A stretch of 64,000 nucleotides of DNA from the NCBI RefSeq assembly GCF_017876115.1, contig NZ_JAGINO010000012.1, positions 122,554 to 186,553 of the forward strand, given 5' to 3'. The translations under genes were made by a program, and so were the position numbers. This DNA comes from Azospirillum picis. GTDB taxonomy: Bacteria > Pseudomonadota > Alphaproteobacteria > Azospirillales > Azospirillaceae. Under the pieces are notes generated by a model that ran no database searches, was not told the origin of the DNA, and saw only the letters and a list, made by a program, of their open reading frames with translations. Below are positions 8,760 through 17,220 of the stretch, one piece after another; position 1 is the first letter of the stretch, and every line of letters starts with the position of its first letter.

Positions 8760-9752
8760 ATGACCGACCGCCCAGCCCAGCCCCTCACCCGCCGCGGCCT
8801 GATTGCCGCCGGCGCCGTCTCGCTCGCCGCGCCCTTCGTCCTGCGCCGCCGGGCGGTGGCGGCGGAACCGCTGCGCCTGTCCTGGAACGCCGGTGCGGTC
8901 TGTTTTTCCGCCGTGCCGCTGGCCTTCCAGCTCGACCTGTTCAAGAAGCACGGCCTGGAGGTGGAGCTGGTCAACTTCACCGGCTCCACCGACCAGCTTC
9001 TGGAAGCCATTGCCACCGGCAAGGCGGATGCCGGGGTCGGCATGGCGCTGCGTTGGCTGAAGCCGCTGGAACAGGGCTTCGACGTGAAGATCTCGGCCGG
9101 GCTGCACGGTGGCTGCATGCGGTTGATCGGGTCGAAGGCCGCAGGCGTGACGACCATGCTCGACCTGCCGGGCAAGACCATCGGCGTCAGCGACATGGCC
9201 AGCCCGTCGAAGAATTTCTTTTCCATCGTGCTGACCAAGTTCGGCATCGACCCGACCAGGGACGTCGAGTGGCGCCAGTACCCGGCCGACCTGCTGGGGC
9301 TGGCGGTGGAGAAGGGCGAGATCCAGGCGCTTGCCGACGGCGACCCGCTGGTCTGGCGCCACACCCGGGATCCGCAGCTTGTGGAGATCACCAACAATGT
9401 CTGCGGCGAGTTCGCCACCCGCACCTGCTGCCTCGTCGGTGTGCGCGGCAGCCTGCTGCGCGACAACCGTCCGGCGGCCGCCGCCCTGACCGCGGCGCTG
9501 GTCGAGGCCCAGCACGCCGGCTACGCCGATCCGCGCGCCGCCGCCGCCGCCTATGCCCCCTTCGCCCCGAAGTTCCCGGTGGAGGAGCTGGAGGCGATGC
9601 TGCGCAGCCATGCCCACAACGTCACCCCGGTCGGCGACGAGCTGCGCCGGCAACTGGCGCTCTATACCGACGAGTTGAAGAGCGTGTCGGTCATCAAGCG
9701 CTCGACCGACAGCGGGCGCTTCGCCGGCCGCATCACCGTCGACCTCGCCTGA
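8760..9752 (+). CDS. ABC transporter substrate-binding protein, SsuA/NMT1 type (fourth in cluster)
   Basis: 330 residues beginning with a twin-arginine signal (LTRRGLIAAGAVSLAAPFVL). The mature part has the NMT1 pattern (LRLSWNAGAVCFSAVPLAFQ, LEAIATGKADAGVGMALRWL, DLPGKTIGVSDMASPSKNFF). It contains several Cys residues (FATRTCCLVGVRG), unusual among its paralogues here. It probably delivers another organosulfur or related ligand to the single permease in the cluster. Confidence 0.85.
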   Translation: MTDRPAQPLTRRGLIAAGAVSLAAPFVLRRRAVAAEPLRLSWNAGAVCFSAVPLAFQLDLFKKHGLEVELVNFTGSTDQLLEAIATGKADAGVGMALRWLKPLEQGFDVKISAGLHGGCMRLIGSKAAGVTTMLDLPGKTIGVSDMASPSKNFFSIVLTKFGIDPTRDVEWRQYPADLLGLAVEKGEIQALADGDPLVWRHTRDPQLVEITNNVCGEFATRTCCLVGVRGSLLRDNRPAAAALTAALVEAQHAGYADPRAAAAAYAPFAPKFPVEELEAMLRSHAHNVTPVGDELRRQLALYTDELKSVSVIKRSTDSGRFAGRITVDLA

Positions 9753-9795
9753 ACCGGTTCCCCCGATCCCTTCCACCGCAGCGGATCCGCCCGTC

Positions 9796-11019
9796 ATGCC
9801 ATTCGCAGATTCCACTCTTCCCGCCATCGCTTTCGCCGGCGCCGCCGCCGCCCCGGCGGTGGACGAGGCGCTGATCGCCGGATTGGCGGCGGACTTCGCG
9901 TTGCGCGCGGCCGAGCACGACGCCGCGGCCAGCTTCCCCTTCGAGAACTTCGAGCGGCTGCAGGCGGCGGGACTGCTTGCGCTCGTCGATCCGCGTGCCG
10001 CCGGCGGCAAGGGAGGCGGGCTGGGCGACGCCCTTGCCGTGGTCGGCGGGATCGCGCGGGGCGAGCCGTCGACGGCCCTGGTGCTGGTCCTGCAGTATGT
10101 GATCCACAACCAGCTCCAGCGCAGCCCGGCCTGGCCCGAGCGGCTGCGCGACCGCATCGCCGCAAGCGCCGCCTCCGACGGCGCGCTGATCAACCTGCTG
10201 CGGGTGGAGCCGGAACTCGGCACGCCTCACCGCGGCGGCCTGCCGGCCACCGTGGCGCGCAAGGTGCCGGGCGGCTGGCGGCTTTCCGGGACCAAGATCT
10301 ACTCCACCGGCATCCCGGCGCTCGCCTGGCTCGGGGTCTGGGCGCGCAGCGAGGGCGACGAGCCGCTGGTCGGGACCTGGGTGGTCCCGCGCGGTGCCGG
10401 CTTGGCGGAACAGGGGATCGAGGTGCGCGAGACCTGGAACCACATCGGCATGCGGGCCAGCGGCAGCCATGAGGTGGTGTTCCACGACGTCTTCGTTCCC
10501 GACGGCCATGTGGGCGAGCTGCGCCCGCCCGCCGGCTGGGCGGCGCCCGACGCGGTCGGCACAGCCTGGATGTCCACCCTGTTCAGCGGCGTCTATGACG
10601 GCATCGCCCGCGCCGCGCGCGACTGGCTGGTCGGCTTCCTGCACGCCCGCAAGCCGACGGCGCTGGGGGCGGCGCTGGCGACCGTCCCGCGCCTGCAGGA
10701 GGCGCTTGGCGGCATCGAGGCGCTGCTGTTGACCAACCGCGTGCTGCTGCGCTCGCTGGCGGCGGCGGTCGACGGCCAGTCGCCGCCGCCGCCCAGCGAG
10801 AGCCTGCTGGTGAAGTACACCGTGACCAGCAACGCCATCGAGGCGGTGGCCCGGGCGCTGGAGGTGACCGGGAACCCCGGCCTCTCGCGCGACAACCCGC
10901 TGGAGCGCCACCACCGCGACGTCCTGTGCGCCCGCGTGCATGCCCCGCAGAACGACATGATCCTGACCGGTGCCGGCCGCGCCGCGCTGGCCCGCCGGAC
11001 GGCGGACGGCGCCGGGTGA
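9796..11019 (+). CDS. Acyl-CoA dehydrogenase-family flavoprotein (SfnB/DszC-like)
   Basis: 407 residues with the acyl-CoA dehydrogenase fold: an N-terminal helical domain, a middle β-domain (GWRLSGTKIYSTGIPALAWLGVWAR) and a C-terminal four-helix bundle ending in a flavin-contact region (HAPQNDMILTGAGRAAL). The TWNHIGMRASGSHEV segment is typical of the SfnB/DszC monooxygenase branch found with sulfone, sulfonate and dibenzothiophene use. It lacks an obvious catalytic Glu of true β-oxidation dehydrogenases, fitting a monooxygenase role. It ends the sulfur cluster. Confidence 0.82.
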   Translation: MPFADSTLPAIAFAGAAAAPAVDEALIAGLAADFALRAAEHDAAASFPFENFERLQAAGLLALVDPRAAGGKGGGLGDALAVVGGIARGEPSTALVLVLQYVIHNQLQRSPAWPERLRDRIAASAASDGALINLLRVEPELGTPHRGGLPATVARKVPGGWRLSGTKIYSTGIPALAWLGVWARSEGDEPLVGTWVVPRGAGLAEQGIEVRETWNHIGMRASGSHEVVFHDVFVPDGHVGELRPPAGWAAPDAVGTAWMSTLFSGVYDGIARAARDWLVGFLHARKPTALGAALATVPRLQEALGGIEALLLTNRVLLRSLAAAVDGQSPPPPSESLLVKYTVTSNAIEAVARALEVTGNPGLSRDNPLERHHRDVLCARVHAPQNDMILTGAGRAALARRTADGAG

Positions 11020-11035
11020 GGGCGGGCCTTCGCCA

Positions 11036-11059
11036 CCGACGCCGACGCCGACGCCGACG
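11036..11059 (+). repeat. Short hexanucleotide tandem repeat (CCGACG x4)
   Basis: Four perfect CCGACG units lie just after the stop codon of the acyl-CoA dehydrogenase-like gene, in the gap before the convergent racemase gene. The tract is non-coding on both strands and is likely a simple slippage product. Confidence 0.6.
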
Positions 11060-11144
11060 CACAGGGGGGGACCTGTGGCGACCGTGTTGTGCAATGGACG
11101 GCGTTGGTGTGGATCAGGCCGCCCCCCGGATACCTACCCGGCTT

Positions 11145-11849
11145 TCACCGCACCTTCGGCAGCGGCGCGGCATAGCCGCCGGCCTTGCTGGTCCGCAGCC
11201 CCAGGGTCACCAGCCCCTCGATCAGCTTGACCGCGGCGGTGACGCCGTCGACCACAGGAACGCCGGTTTCCTCCGCCAGCATGCGGGCGAGGTCGGCCAT
11301 GCCGGCACAGCCCAGCACGATGCTTTCCGCCCCATCCTCCTCCACCGCACGGCGGATGCCGGCGCGCACACGGTCGACGGCACCCGATGCCGGGTCCTCC
11401 AGCGCCAGCACCGGAACGCCGGCGGCGCGGATGGTGCAGCGTCCGGCCATGCCGTAGCGCCGGGCGAGCTGGTCGAGCGCCGGCACCGAACGGGCCAGCG
11501 TGGTGACCACCGAGAAGCGGCCTCCCAGCAGGCTCGCCGTCTGCATCGCCGCCTCGCAGATGCCGACGACCGGGCCGGTGGCGAGGCTCCGCGCCGCGTC
11601 CAGCCCGACGTCGTCGAAACAGGCGATCACCGTGCCCTGGACGCCGATTTCGCGTTCATGCCGCTCGATCGCCGACAGCAGGCCCGGAACGGCCAGCGCC
11701 TCGTCGTAATAGCCTTCGATGCTCTCCGGACCGCCCGGCGGGTTGACCGCGAGGATCTCGGTGCCGGGGGCGGCGACTCCCTTCGCCGCCGCGCCGATCC
11801 GCGCGGTCATGGAGGCGGTGCTGTTGGGGTTGACGACCAGGATTCGCAT
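11145..11849 (-). CDS. Aspartate/glutamate/hydantoin racemase-family protein
   Basis: 234 residues with the two catalytic Cys expected in this superfamily: C77 (TVIACFDDVG) and C181 (IVLGCAGMADLA). The N-terminal ILVVNPNS matches HyuE-type hydantoin racemases. It is the last gene of a − strand unit with a Pot-type ABC transporter, 14 bp after the second permease gene. The pair suggests uptake of a hydantoin, allantoin-like ureide or amino-acid derivative followed by racemisation; the substrate is not determined by sequence. Confidence 0.88.
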   Translation of the reverse strand: MRILVVNPNSTASMTARIGAAAKGVAAPGTEILAVNPPGGPESIEGYYDEALAVPGLLSAIERHEREIGVQGTVIACFDDVGLDAARSLATGPVVGICEAAMQTASLLGGRFSVVTTLARSVPALDQLARRYGMAGRCTIRAAGVPVLALEDPASGAVDRVRAGIRRAVEEDGAESIVLGCAGMADLARMLAEETGVPVVDGVTAAVKLIEGLVTLGLRTSKAGGYAAPLPKVR

Positions 11850-11863
11850 GATGGCGGGATACC

Positions 11864-12694
11864 TCAGTCCTTGGCGCCGCGGCGCCGGCGGTGGCTGCGC
11901 AGGGCGACCAGGCCCAGCAGGAACAGGCCGATCACGGTGAAGGAGAAGACCGTCGTCAGCGATCCCAGCGCATAGAGCACCGGCGTGGTGACGTTGGTGG
12001 TCATCCCGTAGATCTCAAGCGGCAGCGTGTTGAAGGAGCCGGCGGTCATCAGCGTCCGCGCGAACTCGTCGTAGGACAGCGTGAAGCCGAACAAACCGAC
12101 GCCGACCAGGCTGGGCAGCAGGATCGGCAGCACGACATGGCGCACCGTCTGCCATGGCGTGGCGCCCAGGTCGCGCGCCGCCTCCTCGTAGGCCGGGTTG
12201 AAGCGGTTGAAGATGGCGAAGACGATCAGCAGGCCGAAGGGCAGCGTCCAGGTCAGGTGCGCGCCCAGCGCCGAGCTGTACCACGCGGGCTCAAGGCCGA
12301 GGATGTTGAACATCAGGCCGATGCCCAGGCTGACCAGGATCGACGGCACGATCAGGCTGGCGACCGCCAGGTAGAACAGGGCGCCGCTGCCGCGGAAGCG
12401 GCGGCGGAAGGCGAAGCCGGCCAGCAGCGACACCACCACCGTCAGCACCATCACCGCCAGCCCCAGCGCGATCGACCGGCGGAAGGACCCGCCGAAGTCG
12501 CCCACGGCCTGCTGTTCGAACAGGTTGCGGAACCAGTGCAGCGAGACGCCGTTCATCGGGAAGGTCAGGCCGCCGTCCGGGCCTTGGAAGGACAGGATCA
12601 GGATGGTGGCGGTCGGGCCGTAGAGGAACAGCACGAACAGGGCGAAGAAGGCGGCCAGCAGGTAGAAGGACAGGCCCCGGCGGGTCTCGCGCAT
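11864..12694 (-). CDS. ABC transporter permease, PotC type
   Basis: 276 residues with about six membrane helices and a BPD_transp_1 EAA loop (EEAARDLGATPWQTVRHVVLPILLPS). It resembles the spermidine/putrescine PotC subfamily, which also contains transporters for other cationic or amino-acid-like solutes. It starts 3 bp after the stop of the PotB-type gene, so translation is probably coupled. Confidence 0.9.
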   Translation of the reverse strand: MRETRRGLSFYLLAAFFALFVLFLYGPTATILILSFQGPDGGLTFPMNGVSLHWFRNLFEQQAVGDFGGSFRRSIALGLAVMVLTVVVSLLAGFAFRRRFRGSGALFYLAVASLIVPSILVSLGIGLMFNILGLEPAWYSSALGAHLTWTLPFGLLIVFAIFNRFNPAYEEAARDLGATPWQTVRHVVLPILLPSLVGVGLFGFTLSYDEFARTLMTAGSFNTLPLEIYGMTTNVTTPVLYALGSLTTVFSFTVIGLFLLGLVALRSHRRRRGAKD

Positions 12695-12697
12695 GGC

Positions 12698-13615
12698 TCA
12701 CAGCTCCTTGCGGATGTCGACGACGCGCAGCATCGCCGCGACCATGATCAGCACCACCGCCAGCAGGACGGTCGCGTTGGCGGCGGCCGCCGGGTATTGC
12801 AGGAGCGAGATCTCGTTGGCGATCATCAGCCCGATGGAGGCGCTCTGGCCGCCGCTCATCAGCCGCACCGTGATGAAGTCGCCCATCACCAGCGTGACGA
12901 CGAAGATCGAGCCGATGGCGATGCCGGGCTTGGTCAGCGGCAGGATGACGTTCCACAGGATCTGGGCGCCGCTCGCCCCGCCGTCGCGCGCGGCCTCCAC
13001 CAGCGACCGGTCGATGCGCATCATCGAATTGAAGATCGGCACCACCATGAACAGCGTGTAGAGGTGCACGAAGGCCAGCACGACGGCGAAGTCGGAGAAC
13101 AGCAGGAACTCCAGCGGATGCTCGATGATCCCGGCGGAGATCAGCCCCGAATTCAGCAGGCCGTTGCGTCCGAGGAACGGGATCCAGGAGATCATCCGGA
13201 TGATGTTGGAGGTCCAGAACGGAATGGTGCACAGCAGGAACAGCACCATCTGCCAGGTTGTCGAGCGGATGTGGAAGGCCAGGAAATAGGCGACGGTGAA
13301 GCCGATCCCCAGCGTCGCCGCCCAGGCCAGCGCCGCGTATTTCAAGGTGTTCAGGTAGGTCTTCCAGGTGACCGGCGAGGTCAGCAGCTCGACGTAGTTG
13401 GTCAGCACGAAGTCCGGGTAGATGCGCACGCTGTCATAGTCCCAGAAGCTGACCGCGACGATGGTCAGGATCGGGACCAGCAGGAACAGCAGCAGCGTAA
13501 CGGTCAGCGGCGCCGCCTGGAGATAGGGAGCCACCCGCGGCAGCAGGCGGGAACGCTTCGCCCTGCGGGCGACGGCCGGAGCGGGCGATCGGGACGTTTC
13601 GGCGGTCACGGTCAT
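12698..13615 (-). CDS. ABC transporter permease, PotB type
   Basis: 305 residues: a ~30-residue Arg-rich cytoplasmic N-terminus, then membrane helices and the EAA loop (VEAARDGGASGAQILWNVILPLTKPG). It pairs with the PotC-type permease to form the channel. It is separated from the binding-protein gene upstream by a 117-bp gap that contains an inverted repeat. Confidence 0.9.
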   Translation of the reverse strand: MTVTAETSRSPAPAVARRAKRSRLLPRVAPYLQAAPLTVTLLLFLLVPILTIVAVSFWDYDSVRIYPDFVLTNYVELLTSPVTWKTYLNTLKYAALAWAATLGIGFTVAYFLAFHIRSTTWQMVLFLLCTIPFWTSNIIRMISWIPFLGRNGLLNSGLISAGIIEHPLEFLLFSDFAVVLAFVHLYTLFMVVPIFNSMMRIDRSLVEAARDGGASGAQILWNVILPLTKPGIAIGSIFVVTLVMGDFITVRLMSGGQSASIGLMIANEISLLQYPAAAANATVLLAVVLIMVAAMLRVVDIRKEL

Positions 13616-13655
13616 CGGCAGGGCTCCCTGCGGTTGGTGGAGGCCGGTGCGGGCG

Positions 13656-13717
13656 CCCCCTCCCGTCTTACGGGCTCCCCCGCCCGCGCTTTCGGCGGCG
13701 GAGGGATCGGGAGGGGG
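13656..13717 (-). terminator. Stem-loop downstream of the PotD-like gene, inside the operon
   Basis: CCCCCTCCCG (13656-13665) and CGGGAGGGGG (13708-13717) are perfect inverted repeats enclosing a GC-rich 42-nt loop. In the − strand transcript the hairpin comes 16 nt after the binding-protein stop codon and ahead of the permease genes. Such hairpins commonly limit read-through or protect the 3' end, raising binding-protein yield. Confidence 0.55.
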
Positions 13718-13732
13718 TATCGGGCGACGACG

Positions 13733-15037
13733 TCAGGCCGCGATGAACTCGTTCCATTTGCGGACCATGTAGCGGTCCTCGTCCATCACCGCGTTCCAGC
13801 AGGCGACCCGCCCCATGCGCTCGGCGAAGGAGCCCCCGTCGCGCACGGCCCCGGCCTTTTCCATCACCTTGCCCTCGGGGCTGAGGATGTCGGCCTTGGC
13901 GGGCTTGCCCTCCATCCAGAAGCCCCACTCGTCCTCGGACATGTTCTGCTTGGCGGTTTCCGGCACCGCCGAATAGTAGCCCTGGCGGTTCAGGTAGGCG
14001 CCGACCCAGCCCGACAGGTACCAGTTGATGTATTCGTAGGCGACGTCCAGCTCCAGCCCGCTCAGGTGCTTGGCGATGCCGAGGCCGCCGCCCCAGGCGC
14101 GGTATCCCTCCTTCAGCGGCTGGTAGACGCAGGCGATGCCCTTGGCGCGGACGGCGGCGACGGCCGGCGACCACATGGACTGGATCACCACCTCGCCCGA
14201 CGACATCAGGTTGACGCTCTCGTCGAAGCTCTTCCAGAAGGCGCGGAACTGGCCCGACTTCTTGGCCTCCGTCATGATCCGGAGGGTCTTGTCGATCTCC
14301 TCCTTGGTCATGTTGCCCTTGTCGCCGTACTTCACCTCGCCCATCGCCTCGCAGACCATGGCGGCGTCCATGATGCCGATGGACGGGATGTTCAGCAGCG
14401 ACGCCTTGCCCTTGAAGGCCGGGTCCAGCAGGTCCTTCCAGCTCGCGACCGGCCGCCCGACCAGATCGGGGCGGATGCCCAGGGTGTCGGCGTTGTAGAT
14501 GGTCGGGATCAGCGTCATCCACTGGGTCGGCGCCTTGGCGAACTTGGTGCTGTCCTTGCCCTCGACGAAGCCGACGGTGTGCGGGGCGGTACCCTGGGCG
14601 ATGGCGCCGTCCGGCGTCAGCCGGCCGGTGACGAAGATCGGGACGATCTTGTCGAAGTTCTTGATCTTCGACACGTCCATCGGCTGCATGACGCCTGCCG
14701 GAAAGACCTTCTTGCCGATCCAGTATTCGATGTCGGCGATGTCGTAGGATTTGGGCTGCGTGACGGCGCGCTGGGTCACCGCATCGGAGTCGAGCGCCGT
14801 CATCTGCAGCGTGAATCCCAGGTCCTCCTTCACCTTGTCGGCGACCGCGTTCAGGTTCGACACGCCGGTGCCGAACTGGCGCAGCGTGACGTTCTTGATG
14901 TTCTGCGCCCAGATGGTCGGGAAGCCGGTGATGGCGCCGGAACCGGCGGCGGCGCCGGCCACCGCGGCGGTGCCCTTCAGCAGGGTGCGGCGGCTGATGC
15001 CGCCGATGGTCTTTGAACCGGAACGGGTGTCGGTCAT
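13733..15037 (-). CDS. ABC transporter substrate-binding protein, PotD type, Tat-exported
   Basis: ATG 15037 is chosen because GGAGG lies ten bases upstream and the product starts with a standard Tat signal (GGISRRTLLKGTAAVAGAAAG). 434 residues, longer than E. coli PotD (348). The core (KKVFPAGVMQPMDVSKIKNF, LLNIPSIGIMDAAMVCEAMGE) fits the spermidine/putrescine-type family. It is expressed in a unit ATPase, binding protein, two permeases, racemase. The ligand may be a nitrogen compound other than a polyamine, given the racemase. Confidence 0.88.
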   Translation of the reverse strand: MTDTRSGSKTIGGISRRTLLKGTAAVAGAAAGSGAITGFPTIWAQNIKNVTLRQFGTGVSNLNAVADKVKEDLGFTLQMTALDSDAVTQRAVTQPKSYDIADIEYWIGKKVFPAGVMQPMDVSKIKNFDKIVPIFVTGRLTPDGAIAQGTAPHTVGFVEGKDSTKFAKAPTQWMTLIPTIYNADTLGIRPDLVGRPVASWKDLLDPAFKGKASLLNIPSIGIMDAAMVCEAMGEVKYGDKGNMTKEEIDKTLRIMTEAKKSGQFRAFWKSFDESVNLMSSGEVVIQSMWSPAVAAVRAKGIACVYQPLKEGYRAWGGGLGIAKHLSGLELDVAYEYINWYLSGWVGAYLNRQGYYSAVPETAKQNMSEDEWGFWMEGKPAKADILSPEGKVMEKAGAVRDGGSFAERMGRVACWNAVMDEDRYMVRKWNEFIAA

Positions 15038-15105
15038 CGGTGAGCCTCCAGTCTGTTCGTCGTTGTTTTTCGAGTTTCTTGGAAAGACATCCTGAACGCG
15101 GCGGT

Positions 15106-16107
15106 TCACGACGCCAGCGGATGGACGTCGGTGCGGTTCCAGCCGGCGCGCACGCGGTCGCCGATCGCCACCGGCGCATCGAAATAGCCGGCCTCGTCGA
15201 GCACGACGGCGAACTCCTCGGCTCCGGCGACGTCGAGGCCGAGATGGACGGTCGCACCGTGATACTCCAGCGAGCGCACGGTGCCCTCGACCTGGATGTC
15301 GGCGGGATGGGCACCGCCCAGCCGGATGCGGTCGGCGCGCACGGCGCAGCGCCCGGCATCGCCGATCACCCCCGCGTCGATGACGTTGTGGCCGCCGATG
15401 AAGCGGGCGACGAAGGCGGTGCGCGGCCGGTTGAACAGCTCGCGCGGCGGTCCGGCCTGTTCGATGCGTCCCTGGTTCATCACCACCGCCAGGTCGGCCA
15501 GGGCCATCGCCTCGGTCTGGCTGTGGGTGACGTGGATGAAGGTGATGCCGATGTCCCGGTGCAGCCGCTTCAACTCCTCGCGCATGCGCACGCGCAGGAA
15601 GGGGTCGAGCGCCGACAGCGGTTCGTCCAGCAGCAGCACGCCCGGCCGCGTGATCAGCGCGCGCGCCAGCGCGACGCGCTGCTGCTGCCCGCCGGAAAGC
15701 TGCGCCGGCAGGCGGCCGGCGTAGCGGCCCATGTCGACGAGGTCGAGCATCTCCGCCGCCCGCCGTCGCCGCTCCTCCTTCCCAACGCCCTTCATCTTCA
15801 GGCTGAAGGCGACGTTGTCGACGCAGTCGAGGTGCGGGAACAGCGCGTAGCTCTGGAACATCATCGCCGTGCCGCGCCTGGCCGGCGGCTCGCCGTTCAC
15901 CACGCTGTCGCCGATCAGCAGGTCGCCGTCGCTGATGTCCTCATGCCCGGCGATCATGCGCAGCGTGGAGGTCTTGCCGCAGCCGCTGGGACCCAGCAGG
16001 CAGCAGTAGGATCCGGCGGCGATGCGCAGGTCGATGCCGTCCACCGCCACCGTCGATCCGTAGGTCTTGCGCAGCTTCACCAGTTCGACGGTCGATCCCG
16101 CGGTCAT
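15106..16107 (-). CDS. ABC transporter ATP-binding protein, PotA type
   Basis: 333 residues from ATG 16107, which has GGAGG just upstream; the frame is open further but the extension runs through the promoter and operator. Walker A GPSGCGKTST, signature LSGGQQQRVALARAL, Walker B VLLLDEPLSALD and switch His (FIHVTHSQTEA), followed by a C-terminal TOBE-like regulatory domain (about residues 240-333). First gene of the transporter unit, divergent from the GntR regulator. Confidence 0.92.
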   Translation of the reverse strand: MTAGSTVELVKLRKTYGSTVAVDGIDLRIAAGSYCCLLGPSGCGKTSTLRMIAGHEDISDGDLLIGDSVVNGEPPARRGTAMMFQSYALFPHLDCVDNVAFSLKMKGVGKEERRRRAAEMLDLVDMGRYAGRLPAQLSGGQQQRVALARALITRPGVLLLDEPLSALDPFLRVRMREELKRLHRDIGITFIHVTHSQTEAMALADLAVVMNQGRIEQAGPPRELFNRPRTAFVARFIGGHNVIDAGVIGDAGRCAVRADRIRLGGAHPADIQVEGTVRSLEYHGATVHLGLDVAGAEEFAVVLDEAGYFDAPVAIGDRVRAGWNRTDVHPLAS

Positions 16108-16120
16108 GGACGCCTCCGGA

Positions 16121-16132
16121 ATTGTGCACAAT
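16121..16132. promoter_or_regulatory. Candidate GntR operator 1 (ATTGTGCACAAT)
   Basis: A perfect 12-bp palindrome 13 bp upstream of the PotA-like start codon. Its core GT-GC-AC matches the general GntR operator form GT-Nx-AC, and the TTGTGCACAA core recurs at 16329-16338 in front of the divergent GntR gene. Confidence 0.65.
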
Positions 16133-16328
16133 GTGGCGACTGCTTGTGATCCGACGGAGCTTCTGCATGACCCGTGCCAGTAGCACGGTGGCGGTTTCCT
16201 GCCGCTTCGCCGCTTCGCCCACCGGCAATTGACGGAAAAACCGGCGCAATGGCGCCGCTTTGGGCAGGAAGCCGTCAAGGTGCCGACCGGCCTCGGCGAA
16301 GCGATTTCAATTCCCCGCCTGGCCTGCT

Positions 16329-16338
16329 TTGTGCACAA
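16329..16338. promoter_or_regulatory. Candidate GntR operator 2 (TTGTGCACAA)
   Basis: Second copy of the 10-bp palindrome, 44 bp upstream of the chosen GntR start (ATG 16383). Two copies 197 bp apart that flank the shared intergenic region suggest autoregulation and control of the transporter operon, possibly with looping. Confidence 0.6.
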
Positions 16339-16382
16339 TCCGCATGTCCGAATTCGTCGTTCCCACCCCTCTGCCCCAAGAC

Positions 16383-17117
16383 ATGACCACCGCCCCGACC
16401 AGCAAGCCGTCCCGCCGCCCCGCACACGGTCGCAGCAGCGCCGAAGCGCGGATCGTCCGCAGCATCGGCGAGGCCATCGCCGACCGCAGACTGCCGCCCG
16501 GCACCAAATTGACGGAGGAGAGCCTGGCCGAAGCCTTCGGCGTCAGCCGGGAACGGGTGCGCAAGGTTCTGCTTCTGCTGGCGCAGCGGCGGGTGGTGAC
16601 GCTGGTGCCGAACCGCGGCGCCTTCGTTGCCAAACCGACGCCGAAGGAGGCGCGGGAAGTGTTCGAGGCACGCCGCGTCATCGAGCGTGCCATCATGGAG
16701 CGCCTGCAGTCTTTTCCGCTTCCACTGCCGCCGGAGATGCTGGACCGGCTGCGCGAGCATGGAGCGCTGGAGGACGAGGCGGAGCGCGCCGCCGACCGCA
16801 AGGCGATGATCCGCCTGTCCGGCCAGTTCCATCTTCTGCTGGCGGACTTCGCCGGCAATGCAACGCTGGCAGCGATCCTTGCCGACCTGATCGACCGCTC
16901 CGGCCTCGCCATCGCCGCATTCGAACGGCGCAGCGCCCATACCTGTTCCGCCGAGGACCACCGACGCCTGATCGCCGTCCTGGCCGGCACCGCGCCGGGC
17001 GAGGCGGCGGCGCTGATGACCCGGCATCTGGACAGCGTCGAGGCCCAGCTCGACCTCGACCCCAAGGCGGATTTGCCCATCGACGTGAGGGCGGTGTTCG
17101 CCGGGGAACCGGCCTGA
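16383..17117 (+). CDS. GntR-family transcriptional regulator (FCD-type effector domain)
   Basis: 244 residues from ATG 16383. The N-terminal winged helix is clear (IVRSIGEAIADRRLPPGTKL, then EESLAEAFGVSRERVRKVLL), followed by an all-helical FCD-like domain with His residues for metal/ligand binding (FHLLLADFAGN, EDHRRLIAVLAG, MTRHLDSVEAQ). An upstream in-frame ATG at 16344 would begin only 5 bp after operator 2, so the later start fits better with regulation. It probably represses the divergent Pot-type transporter and racemase genes. Confidence 0.88.
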   Translation: MTTAPTSKPSRRPAHGRSSAEARIVRSIGEAIADRRLPPGTKLTEESLAEAFGVSRERVRKVLLLLAQRRVVTLVPNRGAFVAKPTPKEAREVFEARRVIERAIMERLQSFPLPLPPEMLDRLREHGALEDEAERAADRKAMIRLSGQFHLLLADFAGNATLAAILADLIDRSGLAIAAFERRSAHTCSAEDHRRLIAVLAGTAPGEAAALMTRHLDSVEAQLDLDPKADLPIDVRAVFAGEPA

Positions 17118-17157
17118 CCGCACTGTCGGCCCTGGTGGCGGACCGCTTCCCGACATG

Positions 17158-17204
17158 CCACGGGGCGCGGGCGGGTGCCCGGTGCCCCGTCCCGCGCCCC
17201 GTGG
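17158..17204. terminator. Bidirectional stem-loop between convergent genes
   Basis: CCACGGGGCGCGGG (17158-17171) pairs exactly with CCCGCGCCCCGTGG (17191-17204), loop 19 nt. It lies between the GntR gene (+) and the small protein gene (−) and likely ends both transcripts, although there is no T-run on either strand. Confidence 0.65.
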
Positions 17205-17220
17205 ATTCAGCAGGCCATGC

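Noticed and set aside
11891..15016. Long + strand open frame (~1041 codons) opposite the Pot-type operon
   Set aside because: Antisense to PotC, PotB and PotD genes with clear domains; the translation is His/Gln/Arg/Gly-rich with no folded-protein features.
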